A stretch of DNA of 64,000 bases from Streptomyces sp. NBC_01341 (lineage in GTDB: Bacteria > Actinomycetota > Actinomycetes > Streptomycetales > Streptomycetaceae). The position numbers and the translations under genes were made by a program. This document shows positions 52,830-63,477 of this stretch, in pieces. Where the stretch lies: NCBI RefSeq assembly GCF_035946055.1, contig NZ_CP108364.1:4712001-4776000 (forward strand). The letters are read 5' to 3'. Under the pieces are notes generated by a model that was not told the DNA's origin, did not search any database, and saw nothing but the letters and a program-made list of their open reading frames with translations. How positions within the stretch are numbered: position 1 is the first letter of the stretch; every line of letters starts with the position of its first letter.

Positions 52830-54290
52830 ATGACTGCCGTACGACCCGACACCACCCTCAAGCAGGCCCCCGAGGCGCAGTTCCCCACGGGATTCATCTG
52901 GGGCGCGGCGACCGCGTCCTACCAGGTCGAGGGTGCTGCCGCCGAGGACGGCCGTACGCCGTCCATCTGGGACACCTTCAGCCGCACCCCCGGCAAGGTC
53001 CGCAACGGCGACACCGGTGACATCGCCGCCGACCACTACCACCGGTACCGCGACGACGTGGCCCTGATGAAGGAGCTCGGACTCAAGGCGTACCGCTTCT
53101 CCGTGTCGTGGTCCCGGGTCCAGCCCACCGGCCGCGGACCGGCCGTGGAGCGCGGCCTGGACTTCTACCGCAAGCTCGTCGACGAGTTGCTCGACGCCGG
53201 CATCATGCCCGTCGCCACGCTCTACCACTGGGACCTGCCCCAGGAGCTCGAGGACGCCGGCGGCTGGCCCGAGCGCGTGACCGCCGACAGGTTCGCCGAC
53301 TACGCCGCCATCGTGTCCGGCGCCCTCGGTGACCGGGTCGGGATGTGGACCACCCTCAACGAGCCGTGGTGCTCGGCCTATCTCGGATACGGCTCCGGCG
53401 TGCACGCCCCGGGCCGCACCGAGCCCGCGGCGGCGCTGCAGGCGGCCCACCACCTCAACCTCGCGCACGGCCGGGCGGTCGAGGTCCTGCGCGACCTGCT
53501 CCCCGCTGCCGCGCAGACCTCGGTCACCCTCAACCTTCACCAGGTCCGCCCGCTCACCGACAGCCCGGCCGACGTGGACGCGGCCCGCCGCATCGACGCC
53601 GTCGGCAACCGCGTCTTCACGGGGCCGATGCTGCACGGGGCGTACCCCGAGGACCTGATCGCGGACACCTCGCACCTGGTGGACTGGTCGAAGCTGGTCA
53701 AGGACGGTGACCTCGCCACCATCTCCCGTCCGGTCGACGCGCTCGGCATCAACTACTACACGCCGACGCTGGTCTCGGACCCCGTGGAGGGGGCCAGCTA
53801 CGCGCGCAGCGACGCGCACGGCGCCAGCGCCCACTCCCCGTGGCCCGGTTCCGAGCACATCGCCTTCCACCTCGCCGAGGGGAAGGAGCGCACCGCGATG
53901 GACTGGTCGATCGATCCCGACGGGCTCTACAACCTCCTGATGGACACTCACCGTGAGCACCCCGGGCTGCCGTTGATGGTCACCGAGAACGGTGCCGCCT
54001 TCGACGACTACGTCTCGCCCGAGGGCAAGGTGGAGGACCCCGAGCGGGTGGCGTACCTGCACGGGCACCTCGACGCCGTGCGGCGCGCGATCGCCGACGG
54101 AGCGGACGTCCGCGGCTACTTCCTGTGGTCCCTGATGGACAACTTCGAGTGGGCGTACGGCTATTCGAAGCGCTTCGGTGCGGTGTACGTCGACTACGCG
54201 TCGCAGCGCCGCATCCCCAAGGCGAGCGCCCACTGGTACTCCGACGTGATCCGCCGGCACGGACTGCCCGCCGCCGACGGCACCGTCTGA
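52830..54290 (+). CDS. bglC: BglC GH1 beta-glucosidase
   Basis: A 486-residue cytoplasmic family-1 beta-glucosidase. FIWGAATASYQVEGA at the N-terminus, acid/base Glu178 in TLNEPW and nucleophile Glu386 in VTENGA, with the C-terminal GYFLWSLMDNFEWAYGYSKRFG. It hydrolyses imported cellobiose to glucose and thereby also removes the CebR inducer. ATG at 52830 immediately after a CebR box. Followed by a strong terminator. Confidence 0.95.
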   Translation: MTAVRPDTTLKQAPEAQFPTGFIWGAATASYQVEGAAAEDGRTPSIWDTFSRTPGKVRNGDTGDIAADHYHRYRDDVALMKELGLKAYRFSVSWSRVQPTGRGPAVERGLDFYRKLVDELLDAGIMPVATLYHWDLPQELEDAGGWPERVTADRFADYAAIVSGALGDRVGMWTTLNEPWCSAYLGYGSGVHAPGRTEPAAALQAAHHLNLAHGRAVEVLRDLLPAAAQTSVTLNLHQVRPLTDSPADVDAARRIDAVGNRVFTGPMLHGAYPEDLIADTSHLVDWSKLVKDGDLATISRPVDALGINYYTPTLVSDPVEGASYARSDAHGASAHSPWPGSEHIAFHLAEGKERTAMDWSIDPDGLYNLLMDTHREHPGLPLMVTENGAAFDDYVSPEGKVEDPERVAYLHGHLDAVRRAIADGADVRGYFLWSLMDNFEWAYGYSKRFGAVYVDYASQRRIPKASAHWYSDVIRRHGLPAADGTV

Positions 54291-54310
54291 CCCTCCGGCC
54301 CGCACCCGAA

Positions 54311-54339
54311 GCGGGACCCGGCAGACCGCCGGGTCCCGC
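54311..54339 (+). terminator. bglC terminator
   Basis: A perfect 12-bp inverted repeat (54311-54322 and 54328-54339) followed by a short TTT run. Confidence 0.8.
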
Positions 54340-54386
54340 TTTCCCATGTCCCGTCGCGCGCGCCCACCGCACCGGACCCGTAGGCT

Positions 54387-54400
54387 TGGGAGCGCTCCCA
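54387..54400. promoter_or_regulatory. CebR box upstream of cebR
   Basis: Perfect TGGGAGCGCTCCCA palindrome 116 bp before the cebR start, which implies autoregulation. Confidence 0.88.
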
Positions 54401-54515
54401 AAAGTTGTGGCACCCCGGAGGGACCGCTCGGTCCGGACGAGTGTCAAGGGATCGGACAGCGGGACTTGGATTGACCAGGGCGCTGTGAGAAATTGACCGC
54501 GAACGGGAGGCAGCC

Positions 54516-55562
54516 ATGGCGGCAGCGCGAGTACGGAGTGGCGGGCGGCCCACGCTCGAAGAGGTAGCGGCCAGGGCCGGAGTGGGGCGGGGCACGGCCT
54601 CGCGCGTCATCAACGGCTCGCCGCGGGTCAGCGCGCAGACCCGGGAGGCCGTCGAGGCCGCCGTCGCCGAACTGGGGTACGTCCCCAACCGTGCGGCACG
54701 CGCCCTCGCGGGCAACCGGACCGACGCCATCGCCCTCGTGGTGCCCGAGTCCGAGACACGGTTCTTCGCCGAGCCGTACTTCTCCGACATCGTGCGCGGT
54801 GTCGGCGCAGCCCTCGCCGACACCGAGATGCAACTGCTGCTGACCCTCGCGGGCAACGACCGCGAGCGCCGACGGCTGGCGCAGTACCTCACCGCGCACC
54901 GCGTCGACGGTGTGCTCCTGGTCTCCGTGCACGCCGACGACCCGTTGCCCGATCTCCTCGAACAGCTCGGCATGCCCTCGGTGATCAGCGGCCGCAGACA
55001 CGCGGCGGAGACGCTGCCCTCCGTCGACTCCGACAACTTCGAGGGGGCCCGCGCGGCCGTCGACCACTTCATATCGCGAGGCCGCCGTTCCATCGCCACG
55101 ATCACCGGGCGGCTCGACGTGTACGGCGCGCAGCGCCGCCTCGACGGCTACCGCAAGGCCGTCGCCGCCGCGGGCCTCGACCCCGACGAGCGGCTGATCG
55201 CCCCCGCCGACTTCAGCGAGGAGGGCGGCGCCCGCGCCATGCGCGAACTGCTCGAACGCCGTCCCGATGTCGACGCGGTCTTCGCCGCCTCCGACGTGAT
55301 GGCGGCGGGCGCCCGTCAGGTCCTGCGTGAGTCCGGCCGCCGCATCCCGGACGACGTGGCGCTGATCGGCTTCGACGACTCCGCGGTGGCCCGCCACATG
55401 GACCCGCCGCTGACGAGCGTCCGCCAGCCGATCGAGGAGATGGGCCGCACGATGGCCCGCGTCCTGCTCCAGGAGATCGCGAACCGCACGGAGGGCGACG
55501 GCACCCGGGAGCGCCCGCGGATCGTGCTGCCCACGGAACTGGTGGTGCGGGAGTCGTCCTGA
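54516..55562 (+). CDS. cebR: CebR cellulose-utilisation repressor (LacI family)
   Basis: A 348-residue LacI-family regulator. HTH TLEEVAARAGVGRGTASRVINGS, hinge YVPNRAARALAGNRT and sensor domain with IGFDDSAVARHMDPPLTSVRQP. Represses cebEFG-bglC through the three TGGGAGCGCTCCCA-type boxes in this window. Located directly downstream of bglC with its own box. The ATG has GGGAGG about 8 nt upstream. Confidence 0.95.
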   Translation: MAAARVRSGGRPTLEEVAARAGVGRGTASRVINGSPRVSAQTREAVEAAVAELGYVPNRAARALAGNRTDAIALVVPESETRFFAEPYFSDIVRGVGAALADTEMQLLLTLAGNDRERRRLAQYLTAHRVDGVLLVSVHADDPLPDLLEQLGMPSVISGRRHAAETLPSVDSDNFEGARAAVDHFISRGRRSIATITGRLDVYGAQRRLDGYRKAVAAAGLDPDERLIAPADFSEEGGARAMRELLERRPDVDAVFAASDVMAAGARQVLRESGRRIPDDVALIGFDDSAVARHMDPPLTSVRQPIEEMGRTMARVLLQEIANRTEGDGTRERPRIVLPTELVVRESS

Positions 55563-55845
55563 GGGGTGGCGGGCGGCAGATCCTGCACCGAGAGAGGCTG
55601 TGGACATCGCCGCACGGCGCGGATACGAGGCCCTCATCACCCTGCCTGACCGCCGGCACCGGGGGCGTCCGATGGGTGGACGGCCCTGCCGCGTCGGGGG
55701 ATTGCACGGCAGGGCCGCTACGTCGGATGCGCGGCTCACGCGGTCTTCGGGGGAGGACCGCGCGGGCGATGTCGAGAACCCGTGACCCGCTCCGTCCCCG
55801 TAGTGAGAGCGGCCGGAATGGGTCGCACCAGCGAGGAGAGACACC

Positions 55846-56253
55846 ATGGCCAAGTACCTGCTGCTGAAGCACTACCGCGGCGCCCCGGCTCCTGCCAACG
55901 ACGTACCGATGGACCGGTGGACGCCGGAGGAGATCTCGGCGCACATGCAGTACATGCACGACTTCGCAGCCCGGCTCGAGAAGACCGGTGAATTCGTCGA
56001 CGGCCAGGCGCTCGCTCCCGAGGGAGCGTGGGTCCGTTACGACGGTGAGGGGCGCCCACCCGTCACCGACGGCCCGTTCGCCGAGACCAAGGACCTCATC
56101 GCCGGCTGGATGGTGATCGACGTCGACGGCTACGAGCGCGCCGTCGAGCTCGCCGGTGAACTGTCCGCCGCCCCCGGGGCGGGCGGGAAGCCGATCCACG
56201 AGTGGCTCGAGGTGCGCCCTTTCCTGACCGCGCCGCCCACCATCACGGAGTGA
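55846..56253 (+). CDS. DGPF (YCII-family) protein
   Basis: A 135-residue small cytoplasmic protein of the YCII/DGPF family. The hallmark VTDGPFAETKDLI is present, followed by GWMVIDVDGYERAVELA. Function is unknown; members occur almost always beside ECF42-type sigma factors, as here. The stop overlaps or nearly overlaps the start of the sigma factor gene. GAGGAGAG lies about 8 nt before the ATG. Confidence 0.9.
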   Translation: MAKYLLLKHYRGAPAPANDVPMDRWTPEEISAHMQYMHDFAARLEKTGEFVDGQALAPEGAWVRYDGEGRPPVTDGPFAETKDLIAGWMVIDVDGYERAVELAGELSAAPGAGGKPIHEWLEVRPFLTAPPTITE

Positions 56254-56261
56254 CCTCACCG

Positions 56262-57446
<1,185 letters not shown>

Positions 57447-57504
57447 CCGGCCGCGTCCGGACGACGAGGTCCGAGTGTCATCGGCCGGACAGCCGCACGG
57501 AAAC

Positions 57505-57547
57505 ATGGACGGGCCCGGAGTCGTTTCGCGACTCCGGGCCCGTCCAT
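57505..57547. terminator. Bidirectional terminator between sigma factor and S53 protease
   Basis: A perfect 19-bp inverted repeat (57505-57523 and 57529-57547) with a short TTTCG loop, between convergent genes. Confidence 0.85.
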
Positions 57548-57604
57548 GGTGTCGAACACCGGGCGCGGGCGGCGCCTGGACGCCGGCGGCGGGAAGGCTG
57601 TGGA

Positions 57605-60217
57605 TCAGCCGGACGTGAGGCGGAAGTCCTGACGGACCGCGTCGTCCTTCCGCACCGTGGTCCTGCTCTCGGCGTCGGTGTGGCCCGGGGCGCCCGCCCG
57701 CAGCGTGACCTTGCTGCCGCCCTTGCCCGGGCTCGCGACGAACAGCGTGTAGAAGCCGTCGCCGATCGCCGGATCCTCCGGCGTCGGGGTGGTGACCGCG
57801 ACGGCTGCCGGGTACCGCGGATCCGCGACGGTGGCACCCGTCAGTCCTGTGCCTGTGCCACGTTCACGGACCGTGCCGACGGCCAGAGCACCCGAAACCG
57901 GGGCGAGGTCCCGGGTACCGACGTACACGTCGTCGACGGACCAGAAGTATCCCCAGTCGGCGACGAAGTGGAAGCGCAGCTGCACCGCTTTCTCTCCCGC
58001 GTAGGGCCGCAGGCTCACGTGCACCGTGCGTCGCTCGGCGGGGCCGTGGCCGGAGGGGGAGGAGGCCCACGCCGTCTCCCAGGTCGCGCCGCCGTCGGTG
58101 GTGGCTTCCACGCTCATCTTCTGGTTGGACGGGTTGTACAGGTACGCCGTCTTGAACTCCAGCTCGGCGGACCGGCCGCCGGACAGGTCGTACACCGGAC
58201 TGGTGAGCTGGGTGTCCTGGTGCGGGCCGAACGGCCCGTTGTCGCTCTCGACGATGGCGAAGGAGCCGGTACCGCCGGTCATGTTGCCGCGTCCGAACGG
58301 ATCGTCGAACTGCCAACCGTTGTCGGTGCCGTGGGCATTGGCCACGGTCCAGCCCTGCGGCGCCGAGGACGTGGAGTCGAAGGTCTCGGTCGTACCGTCA
58401 CGTTCGAGCCGGTAACCGACCGCCTCGGCGGTGTCCGGGTCTGCCGTCAGGGCGAAGTTCCCGGTGACCGCGTGCTTCCCGACCGGCACCTTCCGCTCGG
58501 CGGGCTCGTAGCCGGGCAGGTCGGCGGCGACGTTCAGAGAGTAGGTCGCCCCCTCGGGCAGGGAGAGCTCGTAACGGCCGGTGGCGGGGTCGGTCCACAC
58601 GGGGGCTTCGGGGGAACCGTCCACGGCGATCTTCGCGTAGAGCGGCCAGCCGTGGCCCGAGCCGTCCTCGACCGTGCCTCGGACCTTCTGGCGCTTGATC
58701 ACGTTCAGCCGGAAGTCCCGCGTGTACGTCTGGCCGTCCGCGACGGAGAGGGCCGCAGGTGCCGAGGTGGTGTAGCCGAAGGAACGTGCCGTCAGGCCGT
58801 CGATCGTGCCCGCGGGAAGGTCGAGCTTGTACGCGCCCTTGTCGTCGGTGACGGCGACGTCCAGGCCCGAGCCGACGGTGGCGCGGGCGACCGGCTTGCC
58901 GGTCGCGGAGTCCTTGACGGTTCCGGAGAGTGTGCCGTGCGGTCCGCTGCGGAAGGCGGCCAGGCCCGCGGGCGTGCCGAGACCGGTCGGGCCGTCGTAG
59001 CCCGGGCCGGCGGTGCAGAGGTAGTCGGTGTCGCAGGGACCGTTGGTGCCGGAGGTGACGTCGTTGAGCCCGGCGCCGTCGGCTGCGTAGGGGTAGGCGG
59101 CGGGGTGGGTGCCGGGGCGGGGGCTACCCGCGAGGGCGTAGACCGAGGCGATCAGCGGGGCGGAGACGCTCGTGCCGCCGTACCGCTGCCAGCCGATGCC
59201 GTCATTGCCGTACGTGTGGTAGACGGCAACGTTGTCGGCGACGGCGGAGACGTCCGCGACGGTGCGGCCCGAGCAGCCGGTGTCCTTCTGGTATTCGGGC
59301 TTGGCCTGGTACTGCGCGCAGCCGGACCCGGGCCCGTAGTTTCCTCGCGTCCAGACCGATTCCGTCCAGCCACGGGCGGTGTCCGGGGCGGGGCTCAGGT
59401 TCGTGCCGCCGACCGCCGTCACGAAGGGCAGCGTCGAGGGGAACTGGAGTCCGTACCGGTAGTCGCCGCTTGCCGCCACCACGGCGACGCCGGGGTGGTC
59501 GTAGTGGGTGCCGTAGGTGGCCAGGTCGGACTCGAGGTCACCTGTCCTGCCGTAGGAGTTCGAGACGAACTTGGCGCCGAGGGCGACCGCCCTGTCGACG
59601 CCGGCGGCGAGGTTCTCCAGACCGGCGTTGTCCGTCTCGATCAGCAGGATGTGCGCGCCCGGGGCCGCCGCGGAGACCATGTCGAGGTCGAGGGCGATCT
59701 CGCCCGCCCACGAGTTGTCCGTCTGCGGGTAGTCGGTGCCTCCGCGCTGGTCGACCTTCTTGAAGCAGCCGTTCGCGGTCGTGCAGGGCGGCAGGCCGTA
59801 CTGCGCACGGTAGACGGCCAGGTCGGCCTCCGCGTTGGGGTTGTCGTACGCGTCGACGATGGCGATCGTCTGACCCGCTCCCCCGTCGGCGGGCAGGCTG
59901 TACGCGCTCTGGATGTCCTTCGGGCCCAGTCCGGGAGGAGTCGTCGCGGCGCTGAGCCTCAGCAGCGGCGTCTGGTCGGCCGCCCGGAGGGCGAGGCAGG
60001 CCGCCTCTCCCTCACCCGGGGAACCGCACAGTGGTTCCAGGGAGGCGGCGGCGTGGGTGACGGGAGCCGGCGCCGAGTGGGCCGGGGCAGCCGGCGCTAC
60101 GGCCAGTGCGCTCGGCTGGGCGCCCAGTAGGGCCAGGGCCGCGGCGCCAAGGGTGGCGGCGCCGCGGCCGAGTATGCGGAAGGCCGGATGGGTGCTTCTC
60201 GCGGAGGATGTGGACAC
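57605..60217 (-). CDS. Secreted S53 (sedolisin) protease, paralogue without kelch repeats
   Basis: An 870-residue secreted serine-carboxyl protease. Signal peptide about 1-39. The catalytic domain (about 96-425) has Glu173 and Asp177 (WAGEIALDLDM), oxyanion Asp252 (ASGDYR) and Ser350 (GGTSVSAP), with the DVTSGTNG loop. As in its paralogue at 28419-32585, the classical pro-domain is missing. CarboxypepD-like repeats, a jelly-roll domain (about 620-760) and one final repeat follow, and the protein ends where the paralogue adds kelch repeats. GTG start with only a weak Shine-Dalgarno. No TTA codon seen. It also lies next downstream of a tRNA gene. Confidence 0.88.
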   Translation of the reverse strand: MSTSSARSTHPAFRILGRGAATLGAAALALLGAQPSALAVAPAAPAHSAPAPVTHAAASLEPLCGSPGEGEAACLALRAADQTPLLRLSAATTPPGLGPKDIQSAYSLPADGGAGQTIAIVDAYDNPNAEADLAVYRAQYGLPPCTTANGCFKKVDQRGGTDYPQTDNSWAGEIALDLDMVSAAAPGAHILLIETDNAGLENLAAGVDRAVALGAKFVSNSYGRTGDLESDLATYGTHYDHPGVAVVAASGDYRYGLQFPSTLPFVTAVGGTNLSPAPDTARGWTESVWTRGNYGPGSGCAQYQAKPEYQKDTGCSGRTVADVSAVADNVAVYHTYGNDGIGWQRYGGTSVSAPLIASVYALAGSPRPGTHPAAYPYAADGAGLNDVTSGTNGPCDTDYLCTAGPGYDGPTGLGTPAGLAAFRSGPHGTLSGTVKDSATGKPVARATVGSGLDVAVTDDKGAYKLDLPAGTIDGLTARSFGYTTSAPAALSVADGQTYTRDFRLNVIKRQKVRGTVEDGSGHGWPLYAKIAVDGSPEAPVWTDPATGRYELSLPEGATYSLNVAADLPGYEPAERKVPVGKHAVTGNFALTADPDTAEAVGYRLERDGTTETFDSTSSAPQGWTVANAHGTDNGWQFDDPFGRGNMTGGTGSFAIVESDNGPFGPHQDTQLTSPVYDLSGGRSAELEFKTAYLYNPSNQKMSVEATTDGGATWETAWASSPSGHGPAERRTVHVSLRPYAGEKAVQLRFHFVADWGYFWSVDDVYVGTRDLAPVSGALAVGTVRERGTGTGLTGATVADPRYPAAVAVTTPTPEDPAIGDGFYTLFVASPGKGGSKVTLRAGAPGHTDAESRTTVRKDDAVRQDFRLTSG

Positions 60218-60560
60218 AGTTCACCGATTCGTACCAGGGACCCGCCAACGGGTCCGATCGCAGCTGGGTGGGACCCGCCGGTGATCAATTACGTGTCCAC
60301 TCAAGTTTCTTGTCAATGCATCTGGCGTTGCGGGTGTGTTTCGCCGGGCAGGAATGAACGCAACCCTTCCGGAACGGACTTTCCGGGCCGATGGGGGCGG
60401 TGTGAGACCCTGCCGCGCCTCCCTGGAGCCGGCCGACCTGGAAACGAAACGCGCCGTTCCGACCTTGCGGACCCGCTTCCTGGTCGTCGCCACGGGATCA
60501 CAGGTCAGATCGAAAATCCGGCGGCGTTCGGCCGTGGTTCGGCCGGCCCGGAACACGAAG
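60218..60560. promoter_or_regulatory. Upstream region of the second S53 protease
   Basis: About 340 bp with no supported ORF. AT-richer between 60285 and 60330 (caattacgtgtccactcaagtttcttgtcaa as the visible core), a plausible promoter for the protease gene. Confidence 0.4.
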
Positions 60561-60596
60561 AAGCCCCTGACCTGCGTTTCCGCAGATCAGGGGCTT
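60561..60596 (-). terminator. tRNA-His terminator
   Basis: A 16-bp inverted repeat with one mismatch (60561-60576 and 60581-60596, 4-nt loop) just beyond the tRNA-His 3' end. Confidence 0.8.
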
Positions 60597-60606
60597 CCCC
60601 TGAGAG

Positions 60607-60680
60607 GGTGAGTAACGGGACTTGAACCCGCGACATCCTGGACCACAACCAGGTGCTCTGCCAGCTGAGCTATACCCACC
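60607..60680 (-). tRNA. tRNA-His (anticodon GUG)
   Basis: Cloverleaf on the minus strand with acceptor arm 60673-60679 paired to 60608-60614, the extra G(-1) at 60680 opposite C at 60607 that marks tRNA-His, anticodon loop TTGTGGT (anticodon GTG) and TTCAAGT T-loop. CCA is not encoded. Confidence 0.96.
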
Positions 60681-60802
60681 ATGTCGCCCGGTCCACTTCC
60701 TGACCGGCCGAGAAAAAGTGTACAGGGTCCGGGAGGGTGCTCGCGCCCGAGTTCCACGGGCGTGGTGCACGGGCTCCCGAGCGCCCGTGACCAGCGGGTC
60801 TC

Positions 60803-61411
60803 CTACTGCTGTCCGGCGGGCGGGGTGTGGCGTGCCGCGAGCTCCTTGGCACGGGCCGAGTCCGGGCCTGGCTGCGGGACGAACACCGCGTCCCGGTAGT
60901 AGCGCAGCTCCGTGATCGAGTCGCGGATGTCCGCCAGCGCCCGGTGGTTCCCGTTCTTGTCCGGACTGTTGAAATACGCCCTCGGGTACCAGCGGCGCGC
61001 CAGCTCCTTGACCGAGGACACATCGACGATGCGGTAGTGGAGGTAACCCTCCAGCGACGGCATGTCCCGCGCCAGGAAACCGCGGTCGGTACCGACCGAG
61101 TTCCCGCACAGCGGGGCCTTGCCGGGCTCCTTCACGTGCTCGCTGATGTACGCCAGCACCCGCTCCTCGGCGTCGGCCAGGGTCGTGCCCCCGGCCAGCT
61201 CGTCGAGGAGGCCCGAGGCGGTGTGCATCTGCCGCACCACCTCGGGCATGGTCTCCAGGGCCGCGTCCGGCGGACGGATCACGATGTCCACCCCGTCGCC
61301 GAGCACGTTCAGTTCCGAGTCGGTGACCAGTGCGGCCACCTCGATGAGTGCGTCATCCGTCAACGAGAGCCCGGTCATCTCGCAGTCGATCCACACCATG
61401 CGATCGTTCAT
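60803..61411 (-). CDS. orn: Oligoribonuclease
   Basis: A 202-residue DEDDh 3'-5' exonuclease that degrades short RNAs and pGpG, so it completes c-di-GMP turnover (relevant to cdgA in this window). WIDCEMTGL gives Asp9 and Glu11; RALADIRDSI and HRALAD supply later residues. The C-terminal extension AKELAARHTPPAGQQ is typical of actinobacterial Orn. ATG start at 61411; it lies 9 bp after adpA in the same direction, the conserved Streptomyces adpA-ornA arrangement. Confidence 0.97.
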   Translation of the reverse strand: MNDRMVWIDCEMTGLSLTDDALIEVAALVTDSELNVLGDGVDIVIRPPDAALETMPEVVRQMHTASGLLDELAGGTTLADAEERVLAYISEHVKEPGKAPLCGNSVGTDRGFLARDMPSLEGYLHYRIVDVSSVKELARRWYPRAYFNSPDKNGNHRALADIRDSITELRYYRDAVFVPQPGPDSARAKELAARHTPPAGQQ

Positions 61412-61420
61412 GAGCCCACC

Positions 61421-62653
61421 CTACGGGGCGCTGCGCTGCCCCGGCAGGGCCGGGCGGCCCGGAACGTACGCCTCGGGGCCCGCTGCGAAGCGCTCCACGG
61501 CGCCCCCCGGACCCGTGGACGCGGTGACGGGGGACGGGCCGGGGGAGGCCGCGGCAGCGGCTCGCCGGCTCGATGCCGCGCCCTGGACGGGCACGGACGT
61601 CTCGATCGCCGCGGTGACGCTCTCCAGCACCCCGCCCTGCGGACGGCGGGCCCGGTAGGCGGCCCTGTACGCGGCGGGGGAGGAGCCCAGCTGGCGGCGG
61701 AAGTGACCGCGCAGCGCGACGGGCGAGCGGAAGCCGCAGCGTCCGGCGACCTCGTCGACCGAGTAGTCGGAGGTCTCCAGGAGCCGTTGCGCCTGCAGCA
61801 CGCGCTGGGTGATGAGCCACTGGAGCGGTGCGCTGCCCGTGAGCGAACGGAACCTGCGGTCGAAGGTCCGCCTGCTCATGTAGGCACGCGCGGCCAGCGT
61901 CTCCACGTCGAACTGCTCGTGGAGATGCTCCAGCGCCCAGGCCACGACCTCGGCGAGCGGGTCGGAGCCGATCTCTTCGGGTAAAGATCTGTCCAGGTAG
62001 CGCTCCTGGCCGCCACTGCGCCGCGGTGGCACGACGAGCCGGCGCGCCAGCGCCCCGGCGGCCTCGGTGCCGTGGTCGGTGCGGACTATGTGGAGGCACA
62101 GGTCGATTCCGGCCGCGGTCCCGGCCGAGGTGAGCACGTCGCCGTCGTCGACGAACAGCTCACGCGGATCGACGTGCACCGACGGATAGCGCTTGGCCAG
62201 CGTCGGCGCGTACATCCAGTGCGTGGTGGCCGGCCGGCCGTCCAGCAGGCCGGCCGCGGCGAGGACGAAGGCCCCCGTGCACAGTCCGACGATGCGGGCC
62301 CCCTCCTCGTGGGCGCGGCGCAGCGCGTCCAGAGCCTCGGCGGGCGGCGGGGAGGTGATGGACCGCCAGGCGGGCACCACGACGGTGCCGGCCCTGCTGA
62401 TCGCCTCCAGGCCGTACGGCGTGCTGAGTTCGAGCCCGCCGGTGGTGCGCAGCGGTCCTTCCTCGCCCCCGCAGACCAGCAGGCGGTAGCGCGGAACGCC
62501 CGCGTCCTGCCGGTCGATTCCGAAGACTGAGAGCGGAATGGAGCTCTCGAAGATCGGGCCGCCGCTGAACAGCAGTACGGCTACCACTTCCCGGCGTCGC
62601 CGCCCGGAAAGTTTCCGTGCCGCCTCCGTCGCGGTGGCGGAGTCCTGGCTCAT
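61421..62653 (-). CDS. adpA: AdpA, AraC-family global developmental regulator
   Basis: A 410-residue regulator. The N-terminal DJ-1/GATase1-like dimerisation domain (about 20-200; LLFSGGPIFESSIPLSVFGIDRQ, IVGLCTGAF) is joined to a C-terminal AraC DNA-binding domain (about 230-335; MSRRTFDRRF, DEVAGRCGFRSPVALRGHF). The interdomain linker carries a TTA Leu at codon 224 (61982-61984, minus strand), next to an AGA Arg. This is the known bldA-dependent control point of adpA. The C-terminal about 75 residues are Ala/Ser/Pro-rich. ATG at 62653 with GGGGGG about 9 nt upstream. Confidence 0.97.
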   Translation of the reverse strand: MSQDSATATEAARKLSGRRRREVVAVLLFSGGPIFESSIPLSVFGIDRQDAGVPRYRLLVCGGEEGPLRTTGGLELSTPYGLEAISRAGTVVVPAWRSITSPPPAEALDALRRAHEEGARIVGLCTGAFVLAAAGLLDGRPATTHWMYAPTLAKRYPSVHVDPRELFVDDGDVLTSAGTAAGIDLCLHIVRTDHGTEAAGALARRLVVPPRRSGGQERYLDRSLPEEIGSDPLAEVVAWALEHLHEQFDVETLAARAYMSRRTFDRRFRSLTGSAPLQWLITQRVLQAQRLLETSDYSVDEVAGRCGFRSPVALRGHFRRQLGSSPAAYRAAYRARRPQGGVLESVTAAIETSVPVQGAASSRRAAAAASPGPSPVTASTGPGGAVERFAAGPEAYVPGRPALPGQRSAP

Positions 62654-63477
62654 GACGCTAAGCCCCCCTCGGTGTTCGCGTCTTCCTGGTCCCTACGGGC
62701 CTGTCGCTCCTGCACGTTTCCCCTCGGTCTTGCACGCGTCCCCAGCCTTCGACTCAAGATCGAATCTACTGCGTCCCGTGGTGCCGACGTGACACGTTCC
62801 CCCACCGGCACTATGTCGACAAGGCAACTTGGCGCGAAGCGTTCGATCACGAAGCGTTTCACCCACGGAGCCCCCTGGGAAGTGCGCATCGCGATCATGG
62901 CCCGTCCCCATAGGGTCAAAGCGTACCGCGCGGTCTATTCCTGCCTGCTGGCACGTGGGTTGGGCAGCCATGACACCAAGGAAATGGGGTTCAGGTGAAG
63001 TTGGCTGAAAACCGACGGTCGCGTGCGCGTATTCCAGTCATGCGACCGGCGCACGCCCCTCGGCCGCATGAGCCTCCGTGCGCCTCAGGTGCCCCTGTGG
63101 GCTGTCCGGGCGCCGAGGGTCAACGGTGCGCAGCCAGGCGATGGCTGGGTGTGACGACCCCTGTGGACGGGTCGGGTGGCGCATTCGGCCGCCTTGCACG
63201 AATCCGCGCGGGAGCCGGCGCGAAGCCGGGCCGAGAGATGTCAGCTGTCGGCGTGAGCTGCATGTAGAACACAACCGGCATTGCCATACCGGGGCCGTGT
63301 CCGGCATGCTCCCTCCATTGCCGCACGCGGCTTCGCGAGGACTGGGCAGCGGAGGAGTGGCGCCGTACCCTTGGGGGTAGGGGGTTGGGAAGATGTTTCC
63401 CGGACACAGCTTCGACGCTCGCAGACCCACCTCCGAACCGCTCTCTCCTCACGAGGACTCTCTTCGCCGAGACACCG
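62654..63477. promoter_or_regulatory. Long adpA upstream region
   Basis: About 820 bp between divergent adpA and the universal stress protein gene. No ORF here has convincing codon bias or a ribosome site. adpA is known for a long, heavily regulated upstream region, so this probably holds its promoter and operators. The interval 62740-62960 is clearly AT-richer than its surroundings. The USP gene promoter should lie near 63380-63470. Confidence 0.5.

Noticed and set aside
54194..55105. 303-codon minus-strand frame opposite cebR
   Set aside because: Ser/Arg-rich antisense frame; cebR has clear HTH and sensor motifs.
62995..63267. Possible 90-residue gene with a GTG start in the adpA upstream region
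   Set aside because: Weak ribosome site, Arg/Pro-rich composition and no recognisable motif; overlaps equally long frames on the other strand.
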